Source: Lepturacanthus savala
Taxonomy: Eukaryota; Chordata; Actinopteri; Scombriformes; Trichiuridae
Direction of reading: 5' to 3'
NCBI GenBank assembly: GCA_030544235.1
Contig: CM060475.1
Coordinates: 9,346,909-9,410,908 of the forward strand
Length of the DNA: 64,000 nt
Under the pieces are notes generated by a model that was given only the letters and a program-made list of their open reading frames with translations, ran no database searches and had not been told where the DNA came from. This document shows positions 1-36,409 of the stretch, one piece after another. Position 1 is the stretch's first letter, and the number at the start of each line of letters is the position of its first letter. The position numbers and the translations under genes were made by a program.

Positions 1-482
1 TCTTTTGCATAAGGCAACATGACCTCTTCAAGTATTCTGATATAGGCAAACTGATCCATGATGCCTTGTATGTGATAAATAGGCCCAAAACAAAAAGAAC
101 AATCTGACTTTCATCAGTCCACAAAATGTTCTCTTTATACCAGTTGATGTTGTTCTTTGGCAAATTGTTTCCTCTTCAGCATGAAGACAAGTTATCATGG
201 ATCAGTTTGCCTATATCTAGATACTTGTAGAGGTCATGTTGTCTTATGCTGTAGAGGAAATCTCCGTTTTAACAAGACGACCCCAAACACACCAGTAAAC
301 CAGCAGCTGTTCTTTTTGTGTTGGGCCTATTTATCACATACAAGGCATCATGGATCAGTTTGCCTATATCAGAATACATGAAGAGGTCATGTTGCCTTAT
401 GCAAAAGAGGAAATCCCCTTGAAATGTGAGTTTCACACCAGTAAACCAGCAGCATCTTGGTTCCAGACCAAGTTCATGACCT
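1..482. mobile_element. Tc1/mariner-like transposase remnant, inverted duplication
   Basis: Bases 346-481 (+) read MDQFAYIRIHEEVMLPYAK, then TSKPAASWFQTKF, the C-terminal half of a Tc1-type transposase with the central QQDNDPKH segment deleted. Bases 1-175 on the minus strand carry ILWTDES (first catalytic Asp region) and then the same downstream block, so 1-108 and about 309-410 are inverted copies. A third partial copy is at 193-255. Frames are broken; no active element. Confidence 0.8.
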
Positions 483-906
483 GAATATCGTTAGAAACTC
501 ACAGGAATGTTAAATAATGAAGATTTTTCAGTTTATACAGTAAATATTGGAGTTGGTAAAGAAAAACTCAGCAGCCTAATATTCATTTTTCTTCATTTTC
601 TGTAAAACAATTAAACTTTTCACACGTTTTTCCTTCACATTTTGATTTAGGATATAAAATGCAGTGTTAACAATGCATCGCAAAGCACAATTGGTTTGAG
701 ATTAGTCTTTTTGGGTATAAAAATGGGCTAAATTGAATGAAAAACTAATGAAAAGTAAAATCCCTGCGGCGGAAAAGTGTTTCTAAGAATCCCAGAGTGG
801 TTGGAAAATCGAATGTGATGCTGCAGGCGAAATGTGTGCAGCAGCAACGGGTGGATGTAGGTTTGAGGGAGACGCTAAACGCAGAATCGCTTTAATTTCA
901 CTGCAG

Positions 907-25338
<24,432 letters not shown>

Positions 25339-25511
25339 CCGGCAAAAAAAAAAAAATCCCAAAAGGGGAAGTAATGGGACAGGGAGCTAAAGTTGGAGAG
25401 CGATCAAACTGCAGGTTTCTGAAAGCAATTAGGGCGACTTCTATCTCAAAATGTGCATTTACAGTCACAGCACATCACAACCTTAGGGCTTCCATGCATG
25501 GCGTCATCATC

Positions 25512-25517
25512 AATAAA
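25512..25517 (+). terminator. Candidate polyadenylation signal of fam184a
   Basis: AATAAA lies about 175 bases after the stop codon and is followed by a T-rich stretch. It is the first canonical hexamer downstream; other hexamers further on could serve longer 3' ends. Confidence 0.45.
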
Positions 25518-26480
25518 CATCAATTCTGTCTCTTCATTCCACTGTTTAATACCATCTGTACCAAGTTTGACAAGCTCTAAAGCAGCAGCTGAAAGGAATG
25601 TTTAGTTTTTGAAGTTTGAAATAATCAAATCATTATTTGTTAACAAAACCTGAACCAGTATTTTCAGTTTTGACCATCCTTCCTATCAATAGGGATAACG
25701 TTATAGCCACCATGATAATGTGTGAGGTCTGGGAACACATGATTGATGACAAACAGCCAAACTTATTAGGGAAAGTATGTGAAAAACAGCGAAATTATGA
25801 ATCTCTACCACTTCCTGGTAACTGTACCTTTCAGATATAGTCCATTATAGTACATTTTGAAAGAGCCGATGAATTCTGTATTTTAAACAGTTTTTCTCAT
25901 CTTGCCAAACATTATTTGTCCCTAAAATCTAATTTTCTAGGATATATAACTTGGCTTTCTTGCCTTTTCTGTGTTCCCAGATCTCATCATCATTGGTAGA
26001 AATGATCTCCAAAAAAAATCCAGTAATGATTCTTTAACTAGCGACTGTCAGAAATTCTAGTGTGTCATCTGCATAGAACTTTCACTAACATTCCCAAACT
26101 AGCGTCGCAGCTAATTTTGGAGCCCAAACAAAGAAGTAGTTGTCTTATTATAGATCAAACTCCACATGAGATGAGTTTCTCCTCCTTTTTTATACATCAA
26201 CATGTGTCTTATAAGCCAAAATCTGACTGGAAGTGCTTTCATTGATACTCGCCTTTAGTCTTTCATGCTGTGGACTCATCCAGGATACAGGGTGTGGATC
26301 TAGCTTTTGTTTTCTGGTTGTTTTTTTACTCCACTGTACCATAAAGTACAGTACACCACAATAACGACACCAGCAAAAAAAAAAAGAAAATGGCCGACTT
26401 TAGCTTGCTGTCCCAGTGCTCTGACTGTGTAAATACAGGATAAAGTTTGAAAGTCATTTTCAAAGATCTCTGAGCTAGCT

Positions 26481-26520
26481 GAGGGGCGCTTGGTTTACCA
26501 AACCGAATCAAGCGCCCCTC
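26481..26520. repeat. 40-nt foldback, perfect 12-bp GC-rich stem
   Basis: Arms GAGGGGCGCTTG and CAAGCGCCCCTC enclose a 16-nt loop that can itself pair (ggttt/aaacc). Confidence 0.8.
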
Positions 26521-27514
26521 ATATTTTTATTATTCCAGTATTTAACGAGCTACTGTTTTTCTACGGTCTGTTTGTGATGCCGGCGGATCAGAGACACGCA
26601 GAGAACGAGTTCTGGCAGGGATTCCTTAGAATTTAGTTTTCTGTTTTTTTTTTTTAATGCCAAGGAGTGTTTTAGTAAAAGTTCCACACTTTTATCTCAT
26701 TATAAGCTCGGAGTCCCGTCCCGTCGGAGCTCTTTTCCTGCATGTCTCTGTCCGTGGGGCAGACCTTAGAGCATGTGAAAACAGAAACACCATCATAATG
26801 CTGCTGTCACTCACTTGAAATCCTCATATTTGCATTTTTTTTTTGGTGTTTTGTCCGTTTTTTACTTGACTTGAAAAGTAAAGTTCTTGTGCCGAGTAAT
26901 TCTTAATGACCCGGAGGTCCATGAAGTCCATTCGGTAACGTGTACAGTTTCCAAACTGCATGGTCATCAGCCTTGAACGAGGCTCTTGTTTCTTACTTAT
27001 TGAAACGTGGACAAAGGAAGATGAGGTTGAAGAGTTTTATCCTCTCGCTCTGATAAAACCGGGGTTCATTCAGCACCAAAAAACACACTCAGCATCAATC
27101 GATGCTCGTCTTCCATAACAGCATCAACCCAAGTGTTGATGCATTCATGACTTCTATCAGACAATCCATCAAACCACAATGACAAATCTTTACTAAACTG
27201 ACCACTTTGCTTCTTTTCCATCTAGCCTCTGTAGATATTTCACATTTGAAGTGGTATATCATACTAAAACACCCTTTTTTTAATTTGGAACCACACCATG
27301 TGCATTTTTCTTTTGTTCTTACTCAGCATTACCTGAGAAAACATATTGATTTCCTTTTTACTACAGAGAAACACAAGAAAAGACCTCAGAAATGGCCGAC
27401 TTCAGCCAGACAAAATGTTTTCTCAAGACATTCCTGTAAATAATCTGATTGACAGACTCCTGATATCTATGGACTACAAAAATGGAGGCTGTAAACAGGA
27501 GAGTGTTGTGTCCT

Positions 27515-27860
27515 TTCAGTAAATAAGAAGCTAGCAGCCAGTTAGCTTAGCATAACAAAAACTTCTGTCTACCAGAACCCTTTAAGACCACCAAACAAGT
27601 TATTTTTCCTTAAAGCTAGCCTAAGCTAACTGTCTCCTGGCTGTAGCATCCTATTGAAAGGTGTCTTAACATTTTGGTAAATTCACTTATTTGCTTTCTT
27701 GCTAAAGTAAGATGTATGATACCACGCTTGTGTCTTTACAATAAACAGGAAGCTGCAGCCAGTTAGCTTAGCATAAAGACTTGAAACAGCTGGAATGGCT
27801 TTGTGTAGCCTAGCAACATCTGCCTACCAGCTTCCTTTAAGATCAATAAACAACCAGTAG
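27515..27860 (+). repeat. Duplicated dispersed repeat (cagttagcttagcata)
   Basis: agcagccagttagcttagcataa at 27533 and a close copy at 27755, each followed by a ctaccag...tttaagatc/acc tail. Confidence 0.65.
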
Positions 27861-28964
27861 TGGTGGGGTTGGGATTTTTAAGATCTTTTCAGCTCAATTT
27901 ACCTGATTCTCTTCATGTATTATACTATTATCCGAGGTTCAGTGGATGGATTTTCAAAATAAAAGTAGCCAGATTAATTATTTTCATCTGTAGTTGTATG
28001 AAAGCATAACTTCTATCATGGAATCCCAACTTCCCTCCCATGAAGACATCATTTCATTAATGAGTGGCTGTATATTGACAGTCATCAATGCATATACACA
28101 TTATATTAAACACTTTACTTGTAAATATTTATCTTTATTGTAAAAAGACCCAGCAAAAAATGGACCAGTTGAAATCCTGACACTTAACCACAGCTGGTTA
28201 GTTCCTACATGCACACTGTGAACATTAGATTCATTTAAATGATATTAAATCAAATGCTTCTTTATTTCTTTATTCCTTCACAGCATCTGTTTTACTTCTA
28301 ATCTGTTAAACGCTTGATGCTAAAAGATCCAACACAAGCAGCTAAAAACCAATAAGCACATCCTGAGGGACAGTTAAAGGACCATTCCAATGCTTTTGCA
28401 CACATCCATGTAGTTTTTATATTGATTACGATATATTTAATTAATTTAAACAGCAATAAAAACACTATTAAACACTGTAATGTACTGCCACTTTAAAGTT
28501 AGCTTGCAGTTAGCACTAATGTAAGAACTATTCTTGACACAAGGTCCATTTAGTAGCGTTTCTGGAGCTTTCAGTCCTGATTTTTTGTTTTTTTAGATGC
28601 ATTTTGCCCATTTTTTATTTCCCTCAGCACTTTAAGGACATTTTTTTGTCCATGTTAGCTTAAATGTTGGGTTCAACGTGTGTTTTTTTAAGAAACAAAC
28701 TCACCATAAGGTCCATTAAGTCTCATCATTATATCACAAGGTTTGATTAATAAGGAAGATCATGTGATATGATAGAAAGCTAGAACCATGTAAAATCGCT
28801 GGTATGGTCCTTTAAGTTGAGTTTTGTTGTTTAAAACGGCAAAAAAATCACAAATATTTATGAGTCTATTTTATTATGTCTCTGTTGGTTAGTAATTTAT
28901 GTATTTGCACAGACTTTACTCATAGATTAATGTAATATATTTATTGCAGACCTGACTGGGTGTT

Positions 28965-29303
28965 TTAACCCTCATGTCGTGTTAGTTTCATGTTAATCAT
29001 GTGCTTTTCTATTAAGATTATTGACCCAATATTCCAAGTCATGTCTTAATACATTAAAGAAGAGCTAACAAAACAATTAAATGACAATGTTCATCAGAAT
29101 CATCAAATATAGATATTATATATTATATATATTAGAGTTTCCCCCATTCATTTCTAATGATTCTATAAAACACACTAAATTATATATAAATGTGTTGAAA
29201 TCCTCTTTGTGGACAAAGTCATGGAATGTTTGATGAATCTGATTAAATTTACCATGTTTTTCATAGATAAAAACGTATTAAAGTAACACAACATGAGGGT
29301 TAA
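28965..29303. mobile_element. TTAA-flanked inverted-repeat element, 339 bp
   Basis: Left end TTAACCCTCATGTCGTGTTA and right end TAACACAACATGAGGGTTAA: 16-bp terminal repeats with one mismatch between TTAA duplications. No coding capacity. This is piggyBac-type MITE structure. Confidence 0.75.
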
Positions 29304-30174
29304 TGGATAATATCACTGTTAATGATTAGTCTGCCCCTTGTGGCCATTCACTGAACTGCAACTCAAAACACTTGAAGCATTCACTACAGTTCTACAGCTA
29401 TAATTAATTAAATAGCTTTAATTAAAGGAATACACTTAAGGAGATTTGATTCTCTACTTTTAAACCTTTATTTTCTGGCTTCTTCATCATAATATCAAGC
29501 AGTTAGACTCTTTATTTTAGTGATATTTTCACGAGTCGTTTCCATCACATGGTCCTTTTTATTTGTCCACGTTTGCCCCAAGGTTCATTTCCAAATGTAC
29601 AAATGAACAGAACCTCACGGATGTTTGAGTCTGACAGAAACAGGAAACACTTAAACCACAGAATCATTACAACTTTCAACGTCTCTTTAGTTTTTATTGT
29701 TTTTTAAGTGGTGATATACTGAGTAACTCGGTTCATTCACTTTCAACTCAGTTAAAGAGAATTTCATAAATAAACTGCTGCAGTTTGTATTGTGAGCTGA
29801 ACTGAAAGTGAATTTAACGTCACCCTCGTGACTTTATCATTTATCGTCTGTCCTGACACTTTCGAAATGAATATATAACAATTATAACAATATTTATTTA
29901 TATTTATATCATTTTCTGTTGTATGTTATGAAACAGTAAAGTTATGATTGTGACATTTTGCCTCCTGTTCTCTTTTTGTGTGTGAGTGCAAATATTTTCT
30001 GGTAATATTGAATTATATTATTACAAACATGTTGTGACAGGGTTAGCATCTTCTTATCTTGGTTGGTTGCTAGCTAAAAAAAAAAAAAAGTGGAATATGA
30101 TTGGTGCTCCTATATATTTTATTTAAAATCCAGCCAATCAGATGTCACTAAACAGGGTAACAAATAAACTCATA
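29304..30174. other. Intergenic, nothing recognised
   Basis: AT-rich single-copy-looking sequence between the fam184a and pln 3' ends. Confidence 0.4.
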
Positions 30175-30270
30175 CATGGGTGTATTATAGACCTGGATAG
30201 GGTACCGTAAAGGCATTTTTTTGGGGTAGCCATTTTTCTGTCTGGTATCCAGTTCTATAATACATCCATG
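30175..30270. repeat. 96-bp inverted repeat (family F)
   Basis: catgggtgtattatagacctgg is mirrored by ccagttctataatacatccatg. One arm also occurs at 32528-32560. Confidence 0.7.
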
Positions 30271-30564
30271 ACAGGATATCGTTGCTGCTTGTTGAGTTAA
30301 GAATAAATAACTGGTTAAGAATGGAAGATATTTATCTGGCAAGTCAATTTGTGGTTAGCTAATGCTAATGCTACATTCAAATGCTCCTCGGATAGCCCAT
30401 TTACAGCTATTAACATTCTTTTTGTTCCAGACTTCGTGTTTACATGAATTTTCCAATGATTTTGGACCACTTCAATCCATTAATGTTGATAATTTTACAA
30501 AGTAAAATGCGCGTTTAGGATGTGTAATTACAGAAATGACTCTTCAACATCAGGAGAAAACAAC

Positions 30565-32169
30565 TTTATTAAAATTTTTATGGCCATGCATCATATTTAG
30601 TGTTCCACAGCTTAAAGGTCAGGTGGTACAATCTTCCAAACACACTTTTTTTTTGTACATTCTTCAGTGTTAGTGTAGTAAATGCATTATGTTCAAATGT
30701 GCAGCATTGTACATTTATTTTGGTAAATTGTTAAGGTAGTATTTGCATAAAAATTCATAATTACATTAGACTTTTGTGGACTTTAAATCACCTTTTCAGA
30801 TTTAGAAATTTTATAGTATAATTATTTATAGGTTATTTTGTACATTGTTGAATAAAAACCCAAAAAAACTATAATAATGAGAACAAAAACGTCACTAAGT
30901 GAAATCACACCATGCAAAGTGAGCCATTCCCTCACAAATGTAAGGTATACAGTTTATATCAGGCCATGTGTTTGTGTGTGAACCACAACATGAAGCAGAA
31001 ACAGTTGTATTTTACAGAGTAAATGATATCATCAGAAACAGCTGCAACAAAGATGCCTAAAGGTTGTAAAGTGATGGACCTACAGCACTGAAAATGATGT
31101 ATTAAGTAACATATGTTCATAAATATTAAGCAAGAATAAGAAGCACTGTGCGTAACGTAAGATGATTAACAGTCACGTCTATTCTCTTCTCAGAAATTGG
31201 ACTATGTTGGGTCCAATTTGACTTTTACAATTTCCTTTGACTTTAAGTAGTTATTGATTTCAAGATGCTTTGTGATCAAAACACAGCACCATAGTTTCTG
31301 GATAAATCCAAAATTATCCTGGAGATTGAAAATTTAAGCTGCAGATTGTTTTGGGAATTTTAACATTTAGCTTCTGTTAGCTAGTAGCGCACATCACAGT
31401 TTAAGCTGATGTTTAGCTTCCATTAGCTAGTAGCAATCTGCATTAGCTGCACATAGCATTGTGAATTTTGGATGTTTAACTTCCAATAGCTAGTAGCAAT
31501 CTGTAGCTTCCATTAGCTACACATTGTGTTGTCAACTTTGATGTTTAGCTTCCATTAGCTAGTAGCAATCTGCATTAGCTGCAGATAGCGTTGTGAATTT
31601 TAGATGTTTAGCTTCCATTAGCTAGTAGCAATCTGCAGCTTCTTTTAGCTGCAAATTGAGTTGTGAAATTTTATTTTTTTTAGCTTCCATTAGCTAAAAG
31701 TGCACATCACAAAAGTTTGGATGTTTTTTGATGTTTAGCTTCCATTAGCTAGTAGCAATCTGTAGCTTCATTAGCTAAAGATTGAGTTGTGAACTTGTGA
31801 ACATGTTTAGCTTCCATTAGCTAGTACCGCACCTCACAGAAGTTTAAGCTGCGATTGGACGCAACTTAAGAATTGTACCTAAAACTTCAGTTTGCTGCTT
31901 GTAGATAAATTAAAAAAATATGCATTTAGTGTCTCTGTTAACAAAAACACGTCTTACTGTCTGTGGAGTTTTGGCAGCGGCAGAAAAATGTAAGTTAAAC
32001 TTGAATCGGTCGATATTTGTGTTTTCTACAGGTTGAATCGTTTATTACTGAAGCAGCAGACGTTGTTTGGTTTGAATGGAGGGAGCTGGTTTTACAGATT
32101 CTACATGGACACATACAGTATGTGAGTGAAGTTGAGGCGACTTCCGCTCATTTCCTCGTTAAACGCTCC
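30565..32169 (-). other. pln: Probable pln 3' UTR
   Basis: On the minus strand the first convincing AATAAA after the stop is at 30570-30565, followed by a GTTGTTTTC-type U/GU-rich stretch. That gives a 3' UTR of about 1.6 kb, and mammalian PLN also has a long one. It includes the minisatellite at 31365-31835. Extent is inferred from the signal only. Confidence 0.45.
31365..31835. repeat. Minisatellite in the pln 3' region
   Basis: About seven imperfect copies of gatgtttagcttccattagctagtagcaatctg and its relatives (33-80-bp spacing), just downstream of the pln stop and probably inside its 3' UTR. Confidence 0.85.
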
Positions 32170-32331
32170 TCAGCTGCTCAGCAGGACGATGATGTAGATG
32201 AGCAGCAGGCAGATGAGGATCAGGGTGAAGTTCACGAAGAGCTCCTGCAGGTTCCTCTTGGCCTGGGGGTTCACCTCGATCTGGGACGCCCGGCGGATGG
32301 CCGACTTGGTCATGTGCTGAACGCGCTCCAT
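32170..32331 (-). CDS. pln: Phospholamban (cardiac phospholamban)
   Basis: A 53-codon single-exon frame on the minus strand encodes a small sarcoplasmic-reticulum membrane protein that inhibits the SERCA Ca2+ pump until phosphorylated. The cytosolic helix has SAIRRAS at residues 10-16 (PKA site Ser16 with Arg13/Arg14). A linker with NPQ follows, then domain Ib containing LQELFVNF, then the hydrophobic helix from about residue 36. Zipper positions Leu37, Ile40, Leu44, Ile47 and Leu51, which hold the pentamer together in mammals, are all kept. Differences from mammals: Gln at 17 (CaMKII Thr lost), Thr36 and Tyr46 instead of Cys, and a C-terminus ending Leu-Ser-Ser, one residue longer. The plus-strand 117-codon frame over it is an antisense shadow. 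It is convergent with fam184a, as in mammals. Confidence 0.95.
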   Translation of the reverse strand: MERVQHMTKSAIRRASQIEVNPQAKRNLQELFVNFTLILICLLLIYIIVLLSS

Positions 32332-32489
32332 CGGGGACGGCGGCCTGGGTTAGATTTTGAACCGGGTTGATGGGACCTGTTCGGACCGAGCGGATCTGGA
32401 CTCAGACGGATCCGAGGAGGTGGAACCTGAAGACCAGACGGTTTGGAGACGACTGATCCTCTTGTCTTCTACTCGCCTTCTGATTTTAT
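32332..32489 (-). other. pln: pln 5' UTR part of the coding exon, with splice acceptor
   Basis: Read on the minus strand, a long pyrimidine run ending in TTAG at 32490-32491 precedes this block, which then runs 158 nt to the ATG. Vertebrate PLN genes have a noncoding first exon and one coding exon, so this is the expected arrangement. I could not place exon 1. Confidence 0.6.
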
Positions 32490-32589
32490 CTAAGAGAAAA
32501 AGAGAAAAGTCATTTTACACATCAGCACCATGGATGTATTATAGAACTGGATACCGGACTGAAAAATGGCCGCCATTCAATTCAATGGA

Positions 32590-32868
32590 AGTTTCTCATT
32601 TTAGCTAAATGGGGCCACCAAGATAAACATCCCTTTTGATGGAGGCCATCACGACAGATATCATGCATAGGATTTATGTGCATATTTGTCTTTTTTAATA
32701 GATTTATCATCCTTCTGGTTCAGTCTTGATTTGAAGTATTATAAACTAATCAAATCACCTGTTACTAGTCAATCAACTGGTCTAAATCCTTTTTTAGTCA
32801 TTGGCTCTAATTTCCAGAGGAAACCTGGAATAAAGGCCCATTTTATCTGATATCATGCTACCTATAAC
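32590..32868. repeat. Family C partial copy
   Basis: tagctaaatggggccaccaagataaacatc through ggcccattttatctgatatca matches the right half of the element at 24484. It lies just upstream of the pln coding exon. Confidence 0.65.
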
Positions 32869-33857
32869 CACCATGTTCTCAGGAGGAAGGGGCAGGAAGT
32901 CGTTGAATGACTTTGGAAACTTCAAACCTTCATATAAATTGTCTATAATGTCATTAAAAAACTGCCTGAGTAACATTGACGTTCATAGAGTTGGCTAAAT
33001 GGGTTTTAAAGCAACTGCAACCGACAGGCGACGATTGCGAGGTGACGATCATAAAAAAGAACGAGAAGTACGGAGCTGAAATTCTGAATAAGCGGCTGCC
33101 AGCTCTGGACAAATCCCCCCTTTTGTCATCTGAGAGTCAAAGTCATAGAAGACAAGGTGACTTTAGCGTTAGCGGCTCCCGCGGACGATGTTGTGCTATT
33201 TTTAAAGGAGGAGATTAAAAGCGGCCGCTAATAGCGGCTGCTACCAGACGTAGCTTCCCTTCAATACAAAGAGCTGGATAACAATGAGCGGCTTTGCTTG
33301 TTGCTACTAGAGAAGCCTGATCTCAGGCTGGTAATCCAGGCTTTACAGATCCTAGTTTTAGCAGGAGAATGAAACTCCTCATAGAAGTGAAGCTAATCAC
33401 TGCAGATAATCAGATAAAAAGACCTACTTCTCGGAAATGACATGCCCAGACTTAATGCAGCATATCTCCACAACTACAGGGGTTATCTGAATGATCTTGG
33501 GTTTAAAATAAAGCTAACACCTGTGGGATCGTTGTAGAAATCACAGAATCAATTTAATATGTACAGTGTTAAAGTACATACAGGTACAATGAAGTAAAAG
33601 AGTGAAAAAATTAGCTCCGCCCCAAAAAAACCCATATATTTAGGTTGAAAGTCACATGTAAATCATGGGTTAGTAGCTAAAATTACCCATAGATCAGTAA
33701 AATAAAGTGTTATAAGTAATTCCACCAAATATCAGCCTTATCAGATGAACCAGACTGATTTTAGAGATGTTTTAGTTCAGGTGTGTCCATGCGGATCTGA
33801 TTTTGGCACATCCTCAATAAGAGAACAGGTTAATTTAACGTTTTTATGGGTTTTCAA
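32869..33857. other. pln upstream region, unassigned
   Basis: Single-copy-looking, with an 80-codon plus-strand frame (32976-33218) that I do not recognise and a GC-rich agcggccgctaatagcggctgc palindrome near 33221. Confidence 0.35.
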
Positions 33858-34124
33858 GGGTTTTGAATTCACATCTTCTGTATTTCAGGCTCAAAAAATG
33901 TCCCATAATGCCTCAAAAATGGAGAAATCCAATATGGCCGCCAACAAAAATGGAATCAATCACCATCTTCTTGACGGTAGAAGGTAAAAACCTGAATGTG
34001 ATGAGCTTTTATATGTTTTCACACATGTGGGATTCATTGGTGACTGATTTCTCCAATTTGAGGCATCATGGGACATTATTGAGCCTGGAATACAGAAGAT
34101 TTGAATTCAGAAGCCTTCAAAACC
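33858..34124. mobile_element. Long-inverted-repeat MITE (family D), copy 1
   Basis: Arms of about 75 bp: gaattcacatcttctgtatt...atgcctcaaaaatggagaaatcc against gatttctccaatttgaggcat...cagaagatttgaattc. The centre contains atatggccgcca. Confidence 0.75.
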
Positions 34125-34282
34125 TTTAAATAAAGACATTTTTCTAAACTCCGGCGTCGTCTCTGATAATAGGAGTCGTTTCAGTCATTTGACGCCTCTC
34201 AAGCACTTTTCAACACGTCTATTTTTGTTGTTTTACTTTGTTTCTTCCCCCTTTAATCTGTCTATGAGTCAGCCGTTATCAC

Positions 34283-34284
<2 letters not shown>

Positions 34285-34333
<49 letters not shown>
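34285..34333. repeat. (CA)24 microsatellite
   Basis: Uninterrupted CA run. Confidence 0.95.
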
Positions 34334-34335
<2 letters not shown>

Positions 34336-34484
34336 TATCATAGCCCGTGGGAGAACTGCATGAGTGTCACTCTGCTTTGAGACTTCTGACCTGACTGAAG
34401 TGTCTGAGCTGATAAGACCAGTTTCAACATTTTCACACAACAATTATCCTAAAGAATGAACATATCAAACTAAATCATACATAT

Positions 34485-34810
34485 TTAACCCTCTATTGCA
34501 TCTGATTTTTACCCAGAATGCATTGCGATGTTTGGGTTGTGGCCTTGAGGATCAGAAGGTTTTATCAATCCATGTAAAAGAGGGTGAAAACGGGATTTCT
34601 TGGTCATATGATGTGATTTTGTTCGTCCTTCAAAATAAAAGACTTGATTTTCTACAACTAAACAGTAAAACATGGATTTTATATCACTGTTGTTTAGTGA
34701 TATTGAGCGTTTATCTTCATTGTTCTAAAAGGCTGTGATATAAAATCTATGGGGGCTTTTATTTTGAAGGACCTGCAATTTATGAGGTCACATGACCAGG
34801 ATAACTAAAC
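34485..34810. repeat. Family A composite
   Basis: Left end ttaaccctctattgcatctg at 34486; an inner foldback around gatattgagcg; plus core GGTCACATGACC at about 34786. Confidence 0.7.
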
Positions 34811-34898
34811 TAAATAGTAAAACATGGATAATAATCAATAATTAAAATAGTCATTTTTTTTTACCTTTAAATGCTTGAGAAATGCTACAACACACGTT

Positions 34899-35060
34899 TA
34901 ACCCTCTATTGCATTAAATAATACTCAGTAAAGGTCATGTGACCTCATAAATTGTATCTCCTTCAAAATAAAAGCCCCCCTTTATGCCTAACTGTAAAAA
35001 CAGATTTTATATCACATTTGTTTTTAGAAGAATTAAAATAAAGTAATTGTTGCCATATAG
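34899..35060 (-). repeat. Family A copy with TTAA terminus
   Basis: ttaaccctctattgcattaa starts the copy, then GGTCATGTGACC at 34936. Confidence 0.7.
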
Positions 35061-35149
35061 CAATACATGTTTTATTTTAACATATTACAAAAAACCTGAT
35101 AACATCAAAATTTAGTTAAATGTAAAATAAATAAATTAATTAATGAAAT

Positions 35150-35320
35150 GAAAATTTTCCCAAATTCTGAATAAAAGACAACTTTTTGTTGTGAGTCAAT
35201 GATGCTCACATGTCAAATGTCCATCAGCAATAGGGATATCCTGGTCATGTGACCTCATAAAATGTATGTCCTTCAAAATAAAAGCCCCCCTTCACGCCTA
35301 CCTGTAAAACAAAATTTTCA
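35150..35320 (-). repeat. Family A copy
   Basis: ttgtgagtcaatgatgctcacatgtcaaatgtcc, then core at about 35244. Confidence 0.75.
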
Positions 35321-35399
35321 CCCTATCTAGGGTAGGTAAACTTTATTTACTCATTACATTTAATTCAATTTTAATATTATATATATTTTTTCTAATATG

Positions 35400-35575
35400 C
35401 TAAAAATGTCCATCAGCAATAGGGATATCCTGGTCATGTGACCTCATAAATTGTACGTCCTTCAAAATAAAAGCCCCTTTGCACACCTGTTCAACTGTAA
35501 ATTCACAGCTTCTTTAGAAAAATGAAAATAAAGTAATTGTTTCCATATGACAACACTATGTGATAGAAGGTTATA
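35400..35575 (-). repeat. Family A copy
   Basis: Core at about 35433; ends near acactatgtgatagaaggtt. Confidence 0.75.
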
Positions 35576-35579
35576 GAAA

Positions 35580-35940
35580 CTTTATTTTAAGTCGTGGTGG
35601 TTTTAAACCCCAGGAGGTTTTTCTAAACCTCCTCAAACCGATAAATACCCACGACGAGGCCCCGGCAGCTGCTCTGGGCCTCGAATCTCAACTCCAGACC
35701 CGGTTTATTTTCCCGTGGAGCAGCAGAAGTGGACGTTCCCGTTTGACCTTGGGGTTAAATCGGGCTCGGTTGAACTCAACGCTGTGATTGACATCAGATG
35801 AGTCAGTGGTCGCTCCGTTATCCTTCCACCCGCCAGCACTTCATTCTGAGTGTCAAACATGCTACTCACAGAGCTGTCAGCTGTTCCACTTTGTGGCCAG
35901 AAAAGCAAGTAGTCCTCATTTCCCAGGAGGAAATGTTAAA
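35580..35940. other. Unique GC-richer island
   Basis: Single-copy sequence between repeats, with no recognised coding. It could hold pln regulatory DNA (inference from position only). Confidence 0.3.
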
Positions 35941-36129
35941 AAATAAATAAATCAGCTGAGTTTACCTCTGGTAAACTGCCTTGTTTATTCATTAAAATGG
36001 CCTCAATAATGAATATATTTAAAAATATATGCAGGAAAAGGTCGTAAACATGGTCTCAGGATAGTTTCATGCTATGTAAGTCAATGAGACTGAAAAAAAG
36101 CTGTGATATAAAACTATGTTTTACGGGTA

Positions 36130-36400
36130 GATGTTCCCTCCTCCCTCCCCCTCGTTGCTGTTGCTATGGTAACTTCCATCGTTAGAGCTCGTTAACGATC
36201 ATTAGGTCTGATCTTAACCAGTTACACCACTAATGTTGGACTAAAAGTGCTGTAATAAATGACTTACTGGCTTCTATATGTTAGTTTCATTGGTTTCTTC
36301 TATGTAGCTAGCTGCTAGCTGGTTAGCGACTAGCCCTGCCCACTGGAAAACAGCATCTGGAACAAACCACTTTGAGGAATAAGGGGGGGGTATAATTTGT
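36130..36400. repeat. Family B copy
   Basis: tccctcctccctccccctcg through gaataagggggggg. Confidence 0.7.
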
Positions 36401-36409
36401 CACAGATTT

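Larger units (their letters stand above)
25518..28964. other. 3' flank of fam184a
   Basis: No further coding exon is recognised. It holds a 40-bp foldback at 26481, a duplicated dispersed repeat at 27515-27860 and otherwise single-copy-looking AT-rich DNA. Confidence 0.4.

Noticed and set aside
32017..32370. 117-codon plus-strand frame
   Set aside because: Antisense shadow of phospholamban, which is unmistakable on the minus strand.
32976..33218. 80-codon plus-strand frame
   Set aside because: No recognised domain; it runs into a palindromic GC-rich repeat and lacks exon borders.
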